Below are positions 9,370 through 19,529 of a stretch of DNA of 64,000 nucleotides, in pieces; within the stretch, counting starts at the first letter, position 1, and every line of letters starts with the position of its first letter. The position numbers and the translations under genes were made by a program. The notes under the pieces were generated by a model. The model saw nothing but the letters and a program-made list of their open reading frames with translations. It did no database searches and was not told where the DNA came from. The stretch is taken from contig CAUYUJ010006369.1 in assembly GCA_963575745.1 (NCBI GenBank), positions 408,445-472,444 on the forward strand, given 5' to 3'. The stretch comes from Prorocentrum cordatum. Its lineage: Eukaryota; Sar; Dinophyceae; Prorocentrales; Prorocentraceae.

Positions 9370-10835
9370 CCCCTCATTTTGGCACACCCCTCGCACGCTT
9401 CGCGGCCCCATCGGGTGCTCCGCCGAAGGCCCCGGTGCCAGGGTCTCCACATGCGGTTCCCCGCCCATTTCGGCACACCCCTCACACGCTTCGCGGCCTC
9501 ATAGGGTGCTCCGCTGAAGGCCCCAGTGGCAGGGTCCACATGCGGTTCCCCGCCCATTTCGGCACATCCCTCACACATTTCGTGGCCCCGTCGGGAGCTC
9601 CACGGAAGGCCCCAGTGGCACCGGTTCCCCGCCCATTTCGGCACACCCCTCACACGTTTCGTGGCCCCATAGGGAGCTCCACCGAAGGCCCCAGTGCCAG
9701 GGTCCGCATGTGGTTCCCCGCCCATTTCGGCACACCCCTCGCACGTTTCGTGGCCCCATAGGGAGCTCCACCGAAGGCCCCAGTGGCAGGGTCCACATGC
9801 GGTTCCCCGCCCATTTCGGCGCATCCCTCACACGGTTCGTGGCCATAGTGTGGTCCACCGAAGGCCCCAGTGCCACCGTCCGCATGCAGTTCCACCGTTT
9901 CGGCGCACCCATCGAATGTTTCGCGGCCCCATAGGGTGTTCCACCGAAGGCACCAGTGGCAGGGTCCGCATGCAGTTCCACTTCCATTTCGGCGCACCCC
10001 TCACACGTTTCGTGGCCCCATAGGGGGCTCCGCCGAAGGCCCCAGTGGCAGGGTCCGCATGCAGTTCCAGCCCTATTTCGGCGCACCCCTCACACGCTTC
10101 CTGGCCCCATAGGGTGCTCCGCCGAAGGTGGCAGGGTCCGCATGCAGTTCCACCTCCATTTCGGCGCTCCCCTCATATGTTTCGTGGCCCCGATAGGATG
10201 CTCCACCGAAGGTGGCGGGGTCCGCATGCAGTTCCATCTCCATTTTGACGCACCCCTCACACGTTTCGTGGCCCCATAGGGTGCTCCGCCGAAGACCCCA
10301 ATGGCAGTATCTCTGTATGCAATTGCACCTCCATTTCGGGGCACCGCTCACACGTTTCGTGGCCCCACAGGGTGCTCCTCCGAAGGCCCCAGTGGCAGGG
10401 TCCGCATGCAGTTCCACCCCAATTTCGGCACACCTCTCACACGTTTCGTGGCCCCATAGGGTGCTCCGCCGAAGGCCCCGGAGGCAGGGTCTGCATGCAC
10501 TGCACTTGCACCCTGGCGTGCCCCTCACACGTTTCGTGGCCCCATAGGGTGCTCCGCCGAAGGCCCCAGTGGCAGGGCCCGCATGCAGTTGCACCCCCAT
10601 TTCGGCGCATCCCTCACACGTTTCGTGGCCCCGTAAGGTGCTCCACCGAAGGCCCCAGTGGCAGCGCCCGCACGCGGTTCCGCCCTGCACTTCGGCGCAC
10701 CCCTCGCACGTTTCGTGGCTTCACTTGGGGCTCCACCGACGGCTCGGGTGGCAGCGTCCGCATGGCGTACCCGTGCCAATTCCGCCACACCCGTCACACG
10801 CGTTGTGGCCCCAGAGAGAGGATCACCGAGGACGA
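9370..10835 (+). repeat. 89-bp satellite array
   Basis: About 16 tandem copies of an approximately 89-bp unit. Conserved parts are CATAGGGAGCTCCACCGAAG, CCAGTGGCAGGGTCCGCATG and CCCATTTCGGCACACCCCTC. Copies differ by point changes and small deletions, with a shortened pair near 10120-10240. Frames on both strands stay open because the unit has few stops; they are not genes. Confidence 0.95.
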
Positions 10836-11140
10836 TACCCACAACTGCGTTACTCACAACTGCACATGCTTGCGTACTTCGCCTGGATCCTTTTTCAAAC
10901 GAGAGCCACATTTTGACAACCACCCGCCCTCATTCCGTGAAACTCCTACACAGTTTTAAAACGAATGTGTGCGGCGCTATGACGAGAGCTACATTTTGAA
11001 AACCACCCGCCCTCAATCCGTGAACCAGTTGCCAATGTTAAAGCTTCATGGTCGTACATGGTAAGGAAGTCTCAGGCGAAACGCCTGGCCCGCCCATTCG
11101 ACCGGCCTCGGGGTGCGACAGGGAGAAGTTACTCATAAGG
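10836..11140 (+). repeat. Composite repeat flank, between satellite and (GGA)n
   Basis: Starts with CGAGGACGATACCCACAACT, which also follows the second satellite at about 14063. It then has two copies of a CATTTTGA(A)AACCACCCGCC module, then CTCAGGCGAAACGCCTG, then GGGTGCGACAGGGAGAAGTT leading into (GGA)n. The same order is seen at 18880-19529 and, inverted, at 52819-53340. Confidence 0.7.
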
Positions 11141-12035
11141 AAAAGAGGAGGAGGAGGAGGAGGAGGAGGAGGAGGAGGAGGAGGAGGAGGGAGGAGGGAG
11201 GAGGAGGAGGAGGAGGAGGAGGAGGAGGAGGGAGGAGGAGGAGGAGGAGGAGGAGGAGGAGGAGGGAGGAGGAGGAGGAGGAGGAGGAGGAGGGAGGAGA
11301 GGAGGAGGAGGAGAGGAGAGGAGGAGGAGAGGAGGAGGAGGAGGAGGAGGAGAGGGGGTGAAGGGGGGGGAAAGAGGAAGAGGGCGCAGAGGGGAAGAGG
11401 GGAAGAGGGGGAAGAGGGGGAAAAGGGGGAAAAGGGGAAAAGCGTGAAAACTGGTGAAAAGGGGGAAGGGGAAAAGGGGAAAAAGGGGGAAAAGGGGAGG
11501 AGGAGGAGGGAGGAGGAGGAGGAGGAGAGAGGAGAGAGGAGGGAAAAGGGAGGAGGGAGGAGGGAGGAGGCAGGAGAGGAGGGAGGAGGGGAGAGAGGAG
11601 AGAGGATGGAGCAGGGAGGAGAGAGGAGGAGGGAGTAGGAGGGAGGAGGAGGCAGGCAGGAGGAGGGAGGAGGGATGGGGGGAGGAGGGAGGAGGGAGGA
11701 GGGAGGAGGGAGAGGAGGAGGGGGAGGAGGAGGAGGAGGAGGAGGAGGAGGAGGAGGAGGAGGAGGAGGAGGAGGAAGAGGAGGAGGAGGAGGAGAGGAG
11801 GAGGAGGAGGAGGAGGAGGAGGAGGAGGAAGGAGGGGGGAAAAGGGGGAAAAGGGGAGGAGGGAGGAGGGAGGAGGGAGGAGGGGAGGAGGGAGGAGGAG
11901 GGAGGAGAGAGGAGGGAGGAGGGAGGAGGGGAGGAGGGAGGAGGAGAGGACGCAGCAGGGTGGAGGGAGGAGGGGGGAGGAGGGAGGAGGAGGAGGAGGC
12001 AGGAGGAGTGGGGAGGAAGCAGGAGGCAGGAGGGA
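11141..12035 (+). repeat. Long (GGA)n purine tract
   Basis: About 0.9 kb of almost uninterrupted purines on the plus strand, with GGA, GGAG and GGGGAAAA sub-blocks. Such tracts can form triplex or G-quadruplex structures. Long frames through it encode only Glu/Gly/Arg or Pro/Ser/Leu runs and are rejected as genes. Confidence 0.95.
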
Positions 12036-12494
12036 GGATCAACCCCGCGACTCGCCTGAACCCCCCAACCTTCTGGCCGGATGTCTTTTCTTCTTTCCGC
12101 CAGGGGTCAATTTTCGCGGCAACTTGTTAAGCCCGGGACCCCTGGCGGCGCATGTTTTTCTGTCCTTCTTCCGCGCCCGAGTTGCCATTGGAACCACTCT
12201 CTAGCGCAACCACTGTTAGAGTGTTGCTGCATTTCACTAACAAGCTGGGCTCTCACGCTTTTCCTCCTCTGGTTGCGCTGGGGAGGGTGGGACACCTCGC
12301 GCGGGCACCCCCGAGGCTGAGAATTCATTCTTCTTTCAGAATTTGAGGCGGGGGTAACCCCCGTGCTCGAACCCTTCGCCAGGGAATGTTCCCAACCATC
12401 CTGTGGTGTTGGGTCTTCGTTTTGAAGAGACGGTCCCCGCGTTCCTTCTCCTCCTCCTCGGCCCCTTCCTCCTCCTCCTCCTCCTCCTACCGTC
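12036..12494 (+). repeat. Composite repeat flank before the 77-bp satellite
   Basis: A segment with GGACCCCTGGCGGCGCATGT (about 12140), a GGGCTCTCACGC block and a CACCCCCGAGGCTGAGA block is shared with 55256-55830. It ends with CCAACCATCCTGTGGTGTTG and a short TCC run, as in the flank before the 89-bp array. Confidence 0.7.
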
Positions 12495-13345
12495 CGCATG
12501 CGTCCCCCCCACCCAGTACAGCGCTTCGTGGCCCCATAGGGAGCCCCACTGAAGGTCCCAGTGCTACCGTCCGCATGTGCCCCCCCCCACCCAGTACATG
12601 GCTTCGTGGCCCCATAGGGAGCTCCACCGAAGGCCCCAGTGCCATCGTCCACATGCGTCCCCCCCACTCAATACAACGCTTCGTGGCCCCATAGGGAGCT
12701 CCACCGAAGGCCCCAGTGCCACCGTCCACATGCGTCCCCCCACTCAGTGCAGCGTTTCGTGGCCCCATAGGGAGCTCCACCGAAGGCCCCAGTGCCACCG
12801 TCCACATGCGTCCCCCCCACTGAGTACAGCGTTTCGTGGCCCCATAGGGAGCTCCACCAAAGGCCCCAGTGCCACCGTCCACATGCGTCCCCCCCACTCA
12901 GTACAGCGTTTCGTGGCCCCATAGGGAGCTCCACCGAAGGCCCCAGTGCCACCGTCCTCATGCGTCCCCCCCACTGAGTACAGCGTTTCGTGGCCCCATA
13001 GGGAGCTCCACCGAAGGCCCCAGTGCCACCGTCCACATGCGTCCCCCCCACTCAGTACAGCGCTTCGTGGCCCCATAGGGAGCTCCACCGAAGGCCCCAG
13101 TGCCACCGTCCACATGCGTCCCCCCACTCAGTACAGCGTTTCGTGGCCCCATAGGGAGCTCACCGAAGGCCCCAGTGCCACCGTCCACATGCGCCCCCCC
13201 ACTGAGTACAGCGTTTCGTGGCCCCATAGGGAGCCCCACCGAAGGTCACAGTGCTACCGTCCACATGCGTCCCCCCCCACTGAGTACAGCGTTTCGTGGC
13301 CACATAGGGAGCTCCACCGAAGCCCCCAGTGGGACCGTCCGAGTG
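12495..13345 (+). repeat. 77-bp satellite array
   Basis: About eleven very regular units of approximately 77 bp. The first half (CATAGGGAGCTCCACCGAAG, GGCCCCAGTGCCACCGTCC) is the same as in the 89-bp satellite. The second half is replaced by CATGCGTCCCCCCCACTCAG and TACAGCGTTTCGTGG. Copies are more uniform than the 89-bp ones, so this form was amplified more recently. Confidence 0.95.
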
Positions 13346-13745
13346 CGTCCTGAAACACCCAATTTGGCATTTCCACCCACCCATTACAGCGTTTCGTGGC
13401 CCCACAGGGAGCTCCACCGAAGGCCCCAGTGCCACCGTCCGCATGCGTCTTACACCCAATGTGGCATGTTCACCCAACCAGTACAGCGTTTCATGGCCCC
13501 ACAGGGAGCTCCACCGAAGGCCCCAGTGGGACCGTCCGCAAGCGTCCCGAAACACCCATTGTGGCACTTTCACCCACCCAGTCCGAAATTTCGTGGCCCC
13601 GTAGGGAACTCCACCGAAGGCCCCAGTGCCACCGTTCGCATGCGTCCCGAAAACCCAACGTGGCATTTTTACCCACCCAATACAGCGTTTCGTGGCCCCA
13701 TAGGGAGCTCCACCGAACCCCCCAGTGGGACCGTCCGCATGCGTC
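13346..13745 (+). repeat. About 100-bp variant of the same satellite
   Basis: Four units in which a CACCCAATTTGGCATTTCCA-type insert lengthens the 77-bp form to roughly 95-105 bp. It bridges the 77-bp and 89-bp blocks. Confidence 0.85.
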
Positions 13746-14062
13746 CCGGTTCCACCCCCAATTTCAGCACACCCTTCACATGCTTCGTTGCCCCATAGGG
13801 AGCTCCACCGAAGGCCCCAGTGGCAGGGTTCGCATGCGGTTCCGCCCCCATTTCGGCGCGCCCTTCACACGTTTCGTTGCCCCAAAGGGCGTTCCACCGA
13901 AGGCCCCAGTGGCAGGGTTCGCATCCGCCCCCATTTCGGCACCTCCCTCACACGTTTCGTGGCCTCATAGGGAGCTTTACCGAAGGCCCTAGTTGCAGGG
14001 CTCGCATGCGTTTCCACCCCAATTTCGGTTCATCTCTGACATGTTTCTAGCCCCATAAGGAG
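13746..14062 (+). repeat. Short block of 89-bp satellite
   Basis: About 3.5 units of the 89-bp form return here (GTTCCGCCCCCATTTCGGCG). The array then ends at the same flank sequence as the first array. Confidence 0.85.
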
Positions 14063-14179
14063 CTCCACCCAAGACGATATTCACAACTGCGGCACTCACA
14101 AGTACATATGCTTGGGGCTTTCGCCAGATTGTGCCACTGCCGACAAGCTCAGTTCTTGAGGTTTGACTAACTTCAAAAA
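14063..14179 (+). repeat. Satellite exit flank
   Basis: CAAGACGATATTCACAACTG parallels CGAGGACGATACCCACAACT at 10826. It continues to the next (GGA)n tract, but more briefly than the first flank. Confidence 0.65.
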
Positions 14180-14297
14180 GGAGAAGGAGGAGGAGGAGGA
14201 GGAGGAGGAGGAGGAGGAGGAGGAGGAGGAGGAGGAGGAGAGGGAGGAGGAGAGGAGGAGGAGGAGGAGGAGGAGGAGGAGGAGGAGGAGGAGGAGG
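14180..14297 (+). repeat. (GGA)n tract
   Basis: Almost pure GGA repeat with a few G insertions. Confidence 0.95.
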
Positions 14298-14449
14298 GAG
14301 TGCCCAACTGCACGGCCCTGGGCGCGATAGGCGCAAACTTCTGGCACACGCAGGGTGGGCTGCACCGACGATTTGCAACAGACTTTCGGCGGTGGTGGTG
14401 GCGGGCCCGGGGCCTCCCTTGCCATCGCCTTGTTCTTCCGCATGCTCCT

Positions 14450-14586
14450 CTGGCGGCGAGCCCAGGGGGGAAGTGAGAAGGGGCGGGCCTTCTCGGACGG
14501 CCCAGAAGGCCGGACGGCGTCTGAGACGACTCGCCGCCTTCAGAGAAGGCCTGCCCCCTCTCACCCTCTTCCTGGCGCGCCGCCGA
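14450..14586. mobile_element. Fold-back element, family F1, copy c, with 5-bp target duplication
   Basis: 137 bp, internally deleted relative to the 195-bp copy. The left end CTGGCGGCGAGCCCAGGGG pairs with a right end whose reverse complement begins TCGGCGGCGCGCCAGG. It is flanked by the direct repeat CTCCT (14445-14449 and 14587-14591). Together with CTAGT around copy d, this supports 5-bp target duplication. Confidence 0.8.
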
Positions 14587-14591
14587 CTCCT

Positions 14592-14881
14592 GCCAAGTAC
14601 CTTCCGAGCTGTACTTCTGATTGCTGGCCCCCCCACCCCACCATTAAAGTGGGGCAGGGGGGTGGCGAGGGGGAGGATCGAGTGAGCATAACCGGCATAA
14701 AGATAAATTGTCGGAGTTCCGCGCCGAGCTCCAAAACTTGATGATTCTTTGCAGTTTGTTGTTTCTCTATGCCAAGCCCCGTGCGAGTGGCTTGCCCTCC
14801 ACTCCACCGTTCAAGTGGGGCGGGTGGGTGTGGGGGGGTGGCGAGGGGGAGGAGGCAGAGGGGGGCGGGATTTTACGCTGC
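14592..14881. other. No gene recognised
   Basis: Contains CGGAGTTCCGCGCCGAGCTC near 14713, close to the sequence at the left edge of F4 copy b. No gene is supported. Confidence 0.3.
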
Positions 14882-14883
14882 GC

Positions 14884-14937
<54 letters not shown>
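14882..14937. repeat. (GT)n microsatellite
   Basis: About 25 uninterrupted GT units. Confidence 0.98.
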
Positions 14938-15479
14938 GTTCGTTGCCCGCCCATAGCGGAGACATCGTGTCCTCGCACCGTCTCATACCAGGCTGGACGC
15001 CACGGCAAGCAATGCAGGCTGCACTGGATGAGGGGGAGTCACGTGGGTGGGGCACGGTCCACTGTGCAGCCACCCAATGCCAAACTACACCCCGCACGCT
15101 GCTCTTGTCGCACCCACCCGCCTGGACCGGCCCCATCCCGGCACTGGGCACACCGACGCTCACACGACTTGCGAGCAACACATGCCGCCTTGGTGGTTGC
15201 CGCTGTCGGTCTTGGTGGGTGGACCAGCCCGTTCCGGGTGGCGTGATGGGGCGGCACTTGCACCGCGCGACTCCGCACAAGGCTCACGGTAGCCTGTGGG
15301 AACACGAACGGGTTAGAGAGCGCGTTTGAGCCACACGTGCCACACGTGTACAAAAGGTATAAAAGGGGGGGAGGGGGCCCACGAAGAGGTTCAACCGGGG
15401 AAGGAGGAGAGGGCGGCATCGGAGCGGTTAGGGGACATGGGCCAAAGGCTACGGATACCTGCCATTCAGCGCTGCACGT
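14938..15479. other. No gene recognised
   Basis: GC-rich sequence with overlapping long frames on both strands and no recognisable domain. Confidence 0.3.
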
Positions 15480-15725
15480 CCACAGCGCAGCATAGCTGCG
15501 TGCGTGCGTGTGCGTGGCATTATAATTCAGCGTCAACACGGCGACCACATAACAACGACCACATCACAGCGCAGCATAGCGCAGCACTGCCGCGTGTGTG
15601 TGGCAGCACATCACAGCACAACGCAGCACAACGCAGCACATCACGACACACCACAGCACGACACGCACAACACCGCGCAACACATCACATCACAGCACAT
15701 CATAGCACATCACAACACACGCCGC
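15480..15725. repeat. CACATCACAGCA degenerate array
   Basis: Irregular 5- and 10-base repeats of CACAGCACATCA/CACAACACATC on one strand. Confidence 0.85.
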
Positions 15726-16618
15726 TTGGCGTGTGTGTATGAATGTTTGCGTGTGTGTGTGTGTGCGCGCGCAGCCTGCGCAAGAGAAAGAGGCGCAAGA
15801 AACAAGGAGGCGGGGCAGCGGGGGAAAGAACGGGCGGAAAGAGGGAGGAAGGGCTCGCCAGAGCGCCCGCAGGCGGAGCTCCTCAACAATTTGCGGGGCG
15901 TCTTCGGCGAGGTCTCAAGGCTCCACCCGGGGCCACCAGCAATGGAATAAACACGTAGCCTTGGCATCACGAATTCAGGTTCTTCGTTGCGAAAGCCGTG
16001 CTCGCCGGTGATGAATGTGTGTCTACCAAGCCTTCGCGTTCTGCTCGACGGTTTCGACGTCATGTGCGCCGCGACCATTGAGTAGTAGGTACGCTGCCAG
16101 CAAGGACTGCAGCAGTTCGTTCAGGGCGCCATCGAGGCTCAGAGCCTCCGCCATGGAACCGTGCTTGGCAGGAGATGAGCACTGTCAACGAGCTGAACAC
16201 TGCCTGCATCGCCTCCTCGTATGAGGCGCAACGAGACCATACTCCTGCCATCCTTCTGGCACATTCGTTTCACTGGCTTCGTGCCTGACTTATTAGCTGG
16301 TCTCTCTCAGAAGGCCCGCGCGCAGTGTGCGCCGCCCGACACTCTCAGCGGCGGCGCCGTCGGGTGAAGACGGTCAGGTGCCCAGAAGGCGGGGACGAGC
16401 GCACGAAATGTGCTGGACAAGCTTGCCTCGGGCTCGTGCGCCGCAAGTCATGTCGAGAAGGCGCACTTGTCTGACACGCCTCCTGAGGCGCATTACAACT
16501 ATCGTCCAAATGCCATGAGCAAGTAAGTAAGATCCTCGAGCCGACGGCAGTCTTATTGTCGAAGCGCCGTGTGACAATCACGATGATATTTCGCTGGTTG
16601 CTTTGGTATGCAGGCCTG
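15726..16618. other. No gene recognised; short GT run
   Basis: A short (GT)n lies at 15749-15770. A 43-codon minus-strand frame near 16152-16021 gives a plausible peptide but is too short and isolated to call. Nothing else is supported. Confidence 0.3.
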
Positions 16619-16619
16619 T

Positions 16620-16650
<31 letters not shown>

Positions 16651-16850
16651 CTCTCTCTCTCTATCTTTATTTTTGTCTTCCTTCACTCTCCTTTTTGTTG
16701 TTCTGCTTTGTATATACACATGAATCGATGCCTCCCTCTCTCTCTCTTTCTCTTTCTCTCTTCCTATCCCTCTCTCTATATCCCTCCCTATCTCGTTCTC
16801 TCTCTCTCTCTCTTTCGCCCTCCCTCCCCCTCCTTCCCTTTTTTGAACCA
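16619..16850. repeat. CT-rich microsatellite region
   Basis: Three blocks of (CT)n with TTTC and CCTCCC interruptions. Apparent Leu/Ser and Glu/Arg peptides on the two strands are repeat artefacts. Confidence 0.9.
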
Positions 16851-17075
16851 CCTTCCGAAGTTCTGACATTCCCGCTCTGCCCAGCAACCAATTATGTTTC
16901 GAGCGTGTTGTGTGGAGCTCACAGGACATGACGAATGGGCGGGGACTTGATGGGACAGCTTGTTTGTTCAGTGCCGATGGTTTGTTTTCGCATCCCGTTC
17001 AATTTCCGTAGCGGAGCTCTATTGCCACTCCATGATTTTCAGCAGGCGGGCCAGTTTGGGAATGTTTGGTAACAA

Positions 17076-17275
17076 ATCTTAGGAGGTTTGTATACCCTCG
17101 CTCTTTCGTCTGTAGAGCGTATTAGCGTCGATGAGCGAATTAGCGTCGATGAGCGTCTGGTAATCGATGAGATACCACCGATGTAGCGTCGATTGGCATC
17201 GATTTAGCGTCGATGAGCGCCGATTCGCCAGAGCCAGCAAGATGGTTTCGGAGGCTCCCATGAGTTGCCGCAGAA
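17076..17275. repeat. CGTCGAT interspersed repeat, copy 1
   Basis: Internal tandem of TTAGCGTCGATGAGCG (about four units) followed by a conserved 3' block (CAAGATGGTTTCGGAGGC, TCCCATGAGTTGCCGC). The 3' block recurs at 21889-22073 and 24844-24978. Confidence 0.7.
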
Positions 17276-17407
17276 GGCGTGGACACGGGTGGACACGGCA
17301 AAGGCACGCTTCTCGCTTCAGAGGGCGACGCGGGGGCAGGCATTACGGCGTCCCTTTGGGCGATTTCCCGAAGACGGACGAGATGAGGAGATCGGGCGTA
17401 GAGACAT

Positions 17408-17551
17408 AGTTACGCACATGCACCGATCTTGGCCAGGCCCGTGCTGGGCCCAGGGGCGGAGCATATGCTTCCCTGGCCCAGCCAGGAGGGCGCATGCACA
17501 CATCCTGGGCCCAGGAAAGGCCTGGCCAGGATGGGTGCATGCGCGCATTTT
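17408..17551. mobile_element. Fold-back element, family F3, copy b
   Basis: 144 bp. It follows the same plan as copy a: TACGCACATGCACCGATCTT at the left, an inward-facing repeat of the motif in the middle, and GGATGGGTGCATGCGCGCAT at the right, followed as in copy a by TCTCTTTCCTC. It is more diverged than copy a. Confidence 0.7.
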
Positions 17552-18064
17552 CTCTTTCCTCCTCTAGGAGACGGCTGCAGGGCGTCGACTTCTCGCGGAT
17601 CAGAAGGCGAGCCCGGAGAGGCAGGAGGAGAGAGGAGCGACGCCGCCATCCCCCAGCGAGGAGGCCCGCGGTGCCTCCCCGAACCGAGGATCGATGAGGT
17701 CTCGGGCGGTGCGCCGCAAGACAGGAGGCCAGGGCCCCACCAGAGGGGGGAGGGGGGGGAAGGGAGCGGGAGGAGGCGGGAGAAAGGCGAAGAAAGGAGA
17801 CGAGGCGGGAGGAGGAAGGGTGGGGGGGCGAGGCGAAGACCAGCGTTCACAGTCGGGCGCATGTTCTTGAATTGCAATGTGGTCGCGATGAAGTAATTGG
17901 GGTTTGGTACCTGGGTCTCGCTGGTAGCGTGGAGAACGGCTGGAGAGAAGCACGATCCCTGGAAGAAAGGGAATATTTGGAGGGTAACCTCAGTAAGGAA
18001 GGGAGGAGTCCTGACAGGACAATCCCAAGACAGGGGTGTAATCTCAAGGGGGAGGTGTCGAGAT
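17552..18064. other. No gene recognised upstream of the leader relic
   Basis: GC- and purine-rich sequence. No frame runs consistently into the leader-tagged frame downstream except through the leader itself. Confidence 0.3.
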
Positions 18065-18086
18065 TCCGTTGCCATCTTGGCTCAAG
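18065..18086 (+). other. Relic dinoflagellate spliced leader
   Basis: CCGTTGCCATCTTGGCTCAA plus a final G matches the known dinoflagellate leader (CCGTAGCCATTTTGGCTCAA plus G) at 19 of 21 bases, and the preceding T fits the degenerate first base. The leader is normally added by trans-splicing and is not encoded at genes, so its presence here marks a re-integrated cDNA. Confidence 0.7.
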
Positions 18087-18105
18087 GGCCGCGCCGGCCG
18101 CCAAG

Positions 18106-18402
18106 ATGCCGCCTTGTCCCGCGTCGCTCGCGTGCCACTGCGATGCAGCCGCGAAGCCGCTTTCGGCCAGCCGTCCGGCTGCGTGGCCGTGCCCGCCGGG
18201 ATCGCCCGACGCTGATTCGTCGCTAGCGGCTGCCTGGAGCTGGCGCCCACCAGGGGGGGAGCTTCACCAGGTCAGTATCGTTGAACCGGTCCCTATCCCC
18301 ATCTGCATCCCCATCCGGATCCCCACCATCCCACCACCCTGGTTGGGGATATGCCCTCGAAACTCGAAGGGAGCAGCTCATATCCGCGCGGGCCACCGGT
18401 GA
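18106..18402 (+). CDS. Leader-tagged short frame, unknown protein (possibly only its first exon)
   Basis: The ATG lies 19 bp after a relic spliced leader and in a strong context (GCCGCCAAGATG), which is why I choose it over the longer upstream-open frame. The frame encodes 98 residues. The first 55 are Ala/Pro/Cys-rich with mostly G/C third positions and end at GELHQ. A CAG/GTCAGT donor-like site follows at 18270/18271, after which the frame becomes a low-complexity Pro-Ile stretch until the stop. Either the protein is 98 residues, or an intron begins at 18271 and later exons are unrecognised. I recognise no family. The likely origin is a reverse-transcribed mRNA; decay of the downstream part is also possible. 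Confidence 0.4.
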   Translation: MPPCPASLACHCDAAAKPLSASRPAAWPCPPGSPDADSSLAAAWSWRPPGGELHQVSIVEPVPIPICIPIRIPTIPPPWLGICPRNSKGAAHIRAGHR

Positions 18403-18552
18403 GGGCGTGAGGGCGCGGCGTGGAGGTGAGGGCGTGGCGCCGCGGGCCACCGGCATGCCGTCGGCTCCCGGCGTGCAGCCAGCCGACGCACAAAACGACG
18501 AAGGCAAACCAGAATCGAATGATAACAAGTTGCATAAACAGAAATTTCTGGA
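18390..18552 (+). repeat. Local duplication of a GTGAGGGCGTGGCG segment
   Basis: GTGAGGGCGTGGCGC followed by GGCCACCGGCATGC occurs near 18424 and again at 18726, on either side of the F4 element. A shorter version is at 18400. CAGCCGACG- and CGACGCACAA-type segments follow both main copies, so about 100-130 bp was duplicated. Confidence 0.6.
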
Positions 18553-18676
18553 GTTCCGCGCGGAGTTCTTGGATCGGCGTCGGGCCCCACTGGCGGCGCC
18601 TGCGCCGCCATCCCTGGCGCGCGGAGCGCGCCAGGGAGGGGGGTCCTGCAGCACAGATCCCAGAAATCCGCGCTGG
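18553..18676. mobile_element. Fold-back element, family F4, copy b
   Basis: About 124 bp between CCGCGCGGAGTTCTTGGATC and a right arm whose reverse complement is GCGCGGATTTCTGGGATC. The middle contains a palindromic TGGCGCGCGGAGCGCGCCA. A TTTTATACCAG pyrimidine-AG follows 40 bp downstream. Confidence 0.7.
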
Positions 18677-18879
18677 CCGTCGAATGTTTGTGTTTATGTC
18701 ATTTTCTCTTTCTTTTATACCAGGGGTGAGGGCGTGGCGCTGCAGGCCACCGGCATGCAGCCGACCTACGCCCCAGCCCGACGCACAAGCCAACGAGGAC
18801 GAGCCAGAAGGTCAAGGTCATGGCACGGATGCCAAACCAGTGGCTCTCTACGGCTGAGATGATGCGACGCGTCGTCACG
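18677..18879. other. Second copy of the GTGAGGGCGTGGCG duplication
   Basis: Starts after a pyrimidine-rich tract ending ATACCAG and repeats the segment seen at 18424. No gene is supported. Confidence 0.35.
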
Positions 18880-19529
18880 GTGCTCGAGACCCTCCCAGGT
18901 CCCTACGAGAGTTTATTTTCATTCCGGGAAGTGCAGCATTTAAAGACAACCAACCGTCCGAGAATTCTCAATCGTGCTAAACCACCATTCCTGATATTCA
19001 TCGCCGTGGATCAATGTGTTTGTTGCTTGTGCCCTGGTAAGTTTAAATTGTGCCAGAAAGCCTTTCCTGGGACTGCAACACCGCCAAGAAACGTGACTGT
19101 TGCGTCCTGACCAACCCTAAGCCGTGCTGGAACACCTTTCCTGGGACTTCAACCCTACGAATTCTTGAAACTGTTGCACAGATGTAAGACGTACGGGCGC
19201 GGCGCCAAGGCGAGATCCACATGTTGAAAGCCACCCACACTCCATGCTTGAAACTGCTCCAAATTTTCAAGACGAATGTGCGCGGCGCAAAGGCGAGAAC
19301 AACATTTTGAAAGTCATCCGCCCTGCTGCACACTTTGAGACGACTGAGCGCGGCGCCAAGGCGACATCAACATGTTGAAAACTATTCGCCCTCCATCCTT
19401 GAATCTAATGCAGATTTCAGACTTCAGGATCGCCACTGTTGAAGAAGTCTCAGGCGAAGCGCCTGACCCGCCTTGCGGACTCGCCTAGGGTTGCGACAGG
19501 GAGGAGTTAGTATCTACAAGGACAAGGAT
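18880..19529 (+). repeat. Composite repeat flank, most complete plus-strand copy
   Basis: The order of modules is: CCCTACGAGAGTTTATTTTC; repeated TTCCTGGGACT(T/G)CAAC segments; three copies of a GCGCGGCGC(A/C)AAGGCGA...CATGTTGAAA module; CTCAGGCGAAGCGCCTGACC; GGTTGCGACAGGGAGGAGTT; then (GGA)n. The inverse order is found at 52819-53430, so this is one roughly 600-bp repeat ending in a (GGA)n tail. Confidence 0.7.

Noticed and set aside
11048-12059. Long open frames of 150-330 residues across the (GGA)n tract
   Set aside because: They encode only Glu/Gly/Arg or Pro/Ser/Leu runs and are open in several frames at once, as any stop-free triplet repeat is.
9370-14062. Chains of 100-230-residue frames on both strands of the satellite
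   Set aside because: Frames follow the repeat period, exist on both strands, and the 89- and 77-bp units shift frame between copies. No domain is present.
16021-16152. 43-codon minus-strand frame beginning with Met-Ala-Glu
   Set aside because: Plausible composition, but too short, isolated and without splice or leader context.
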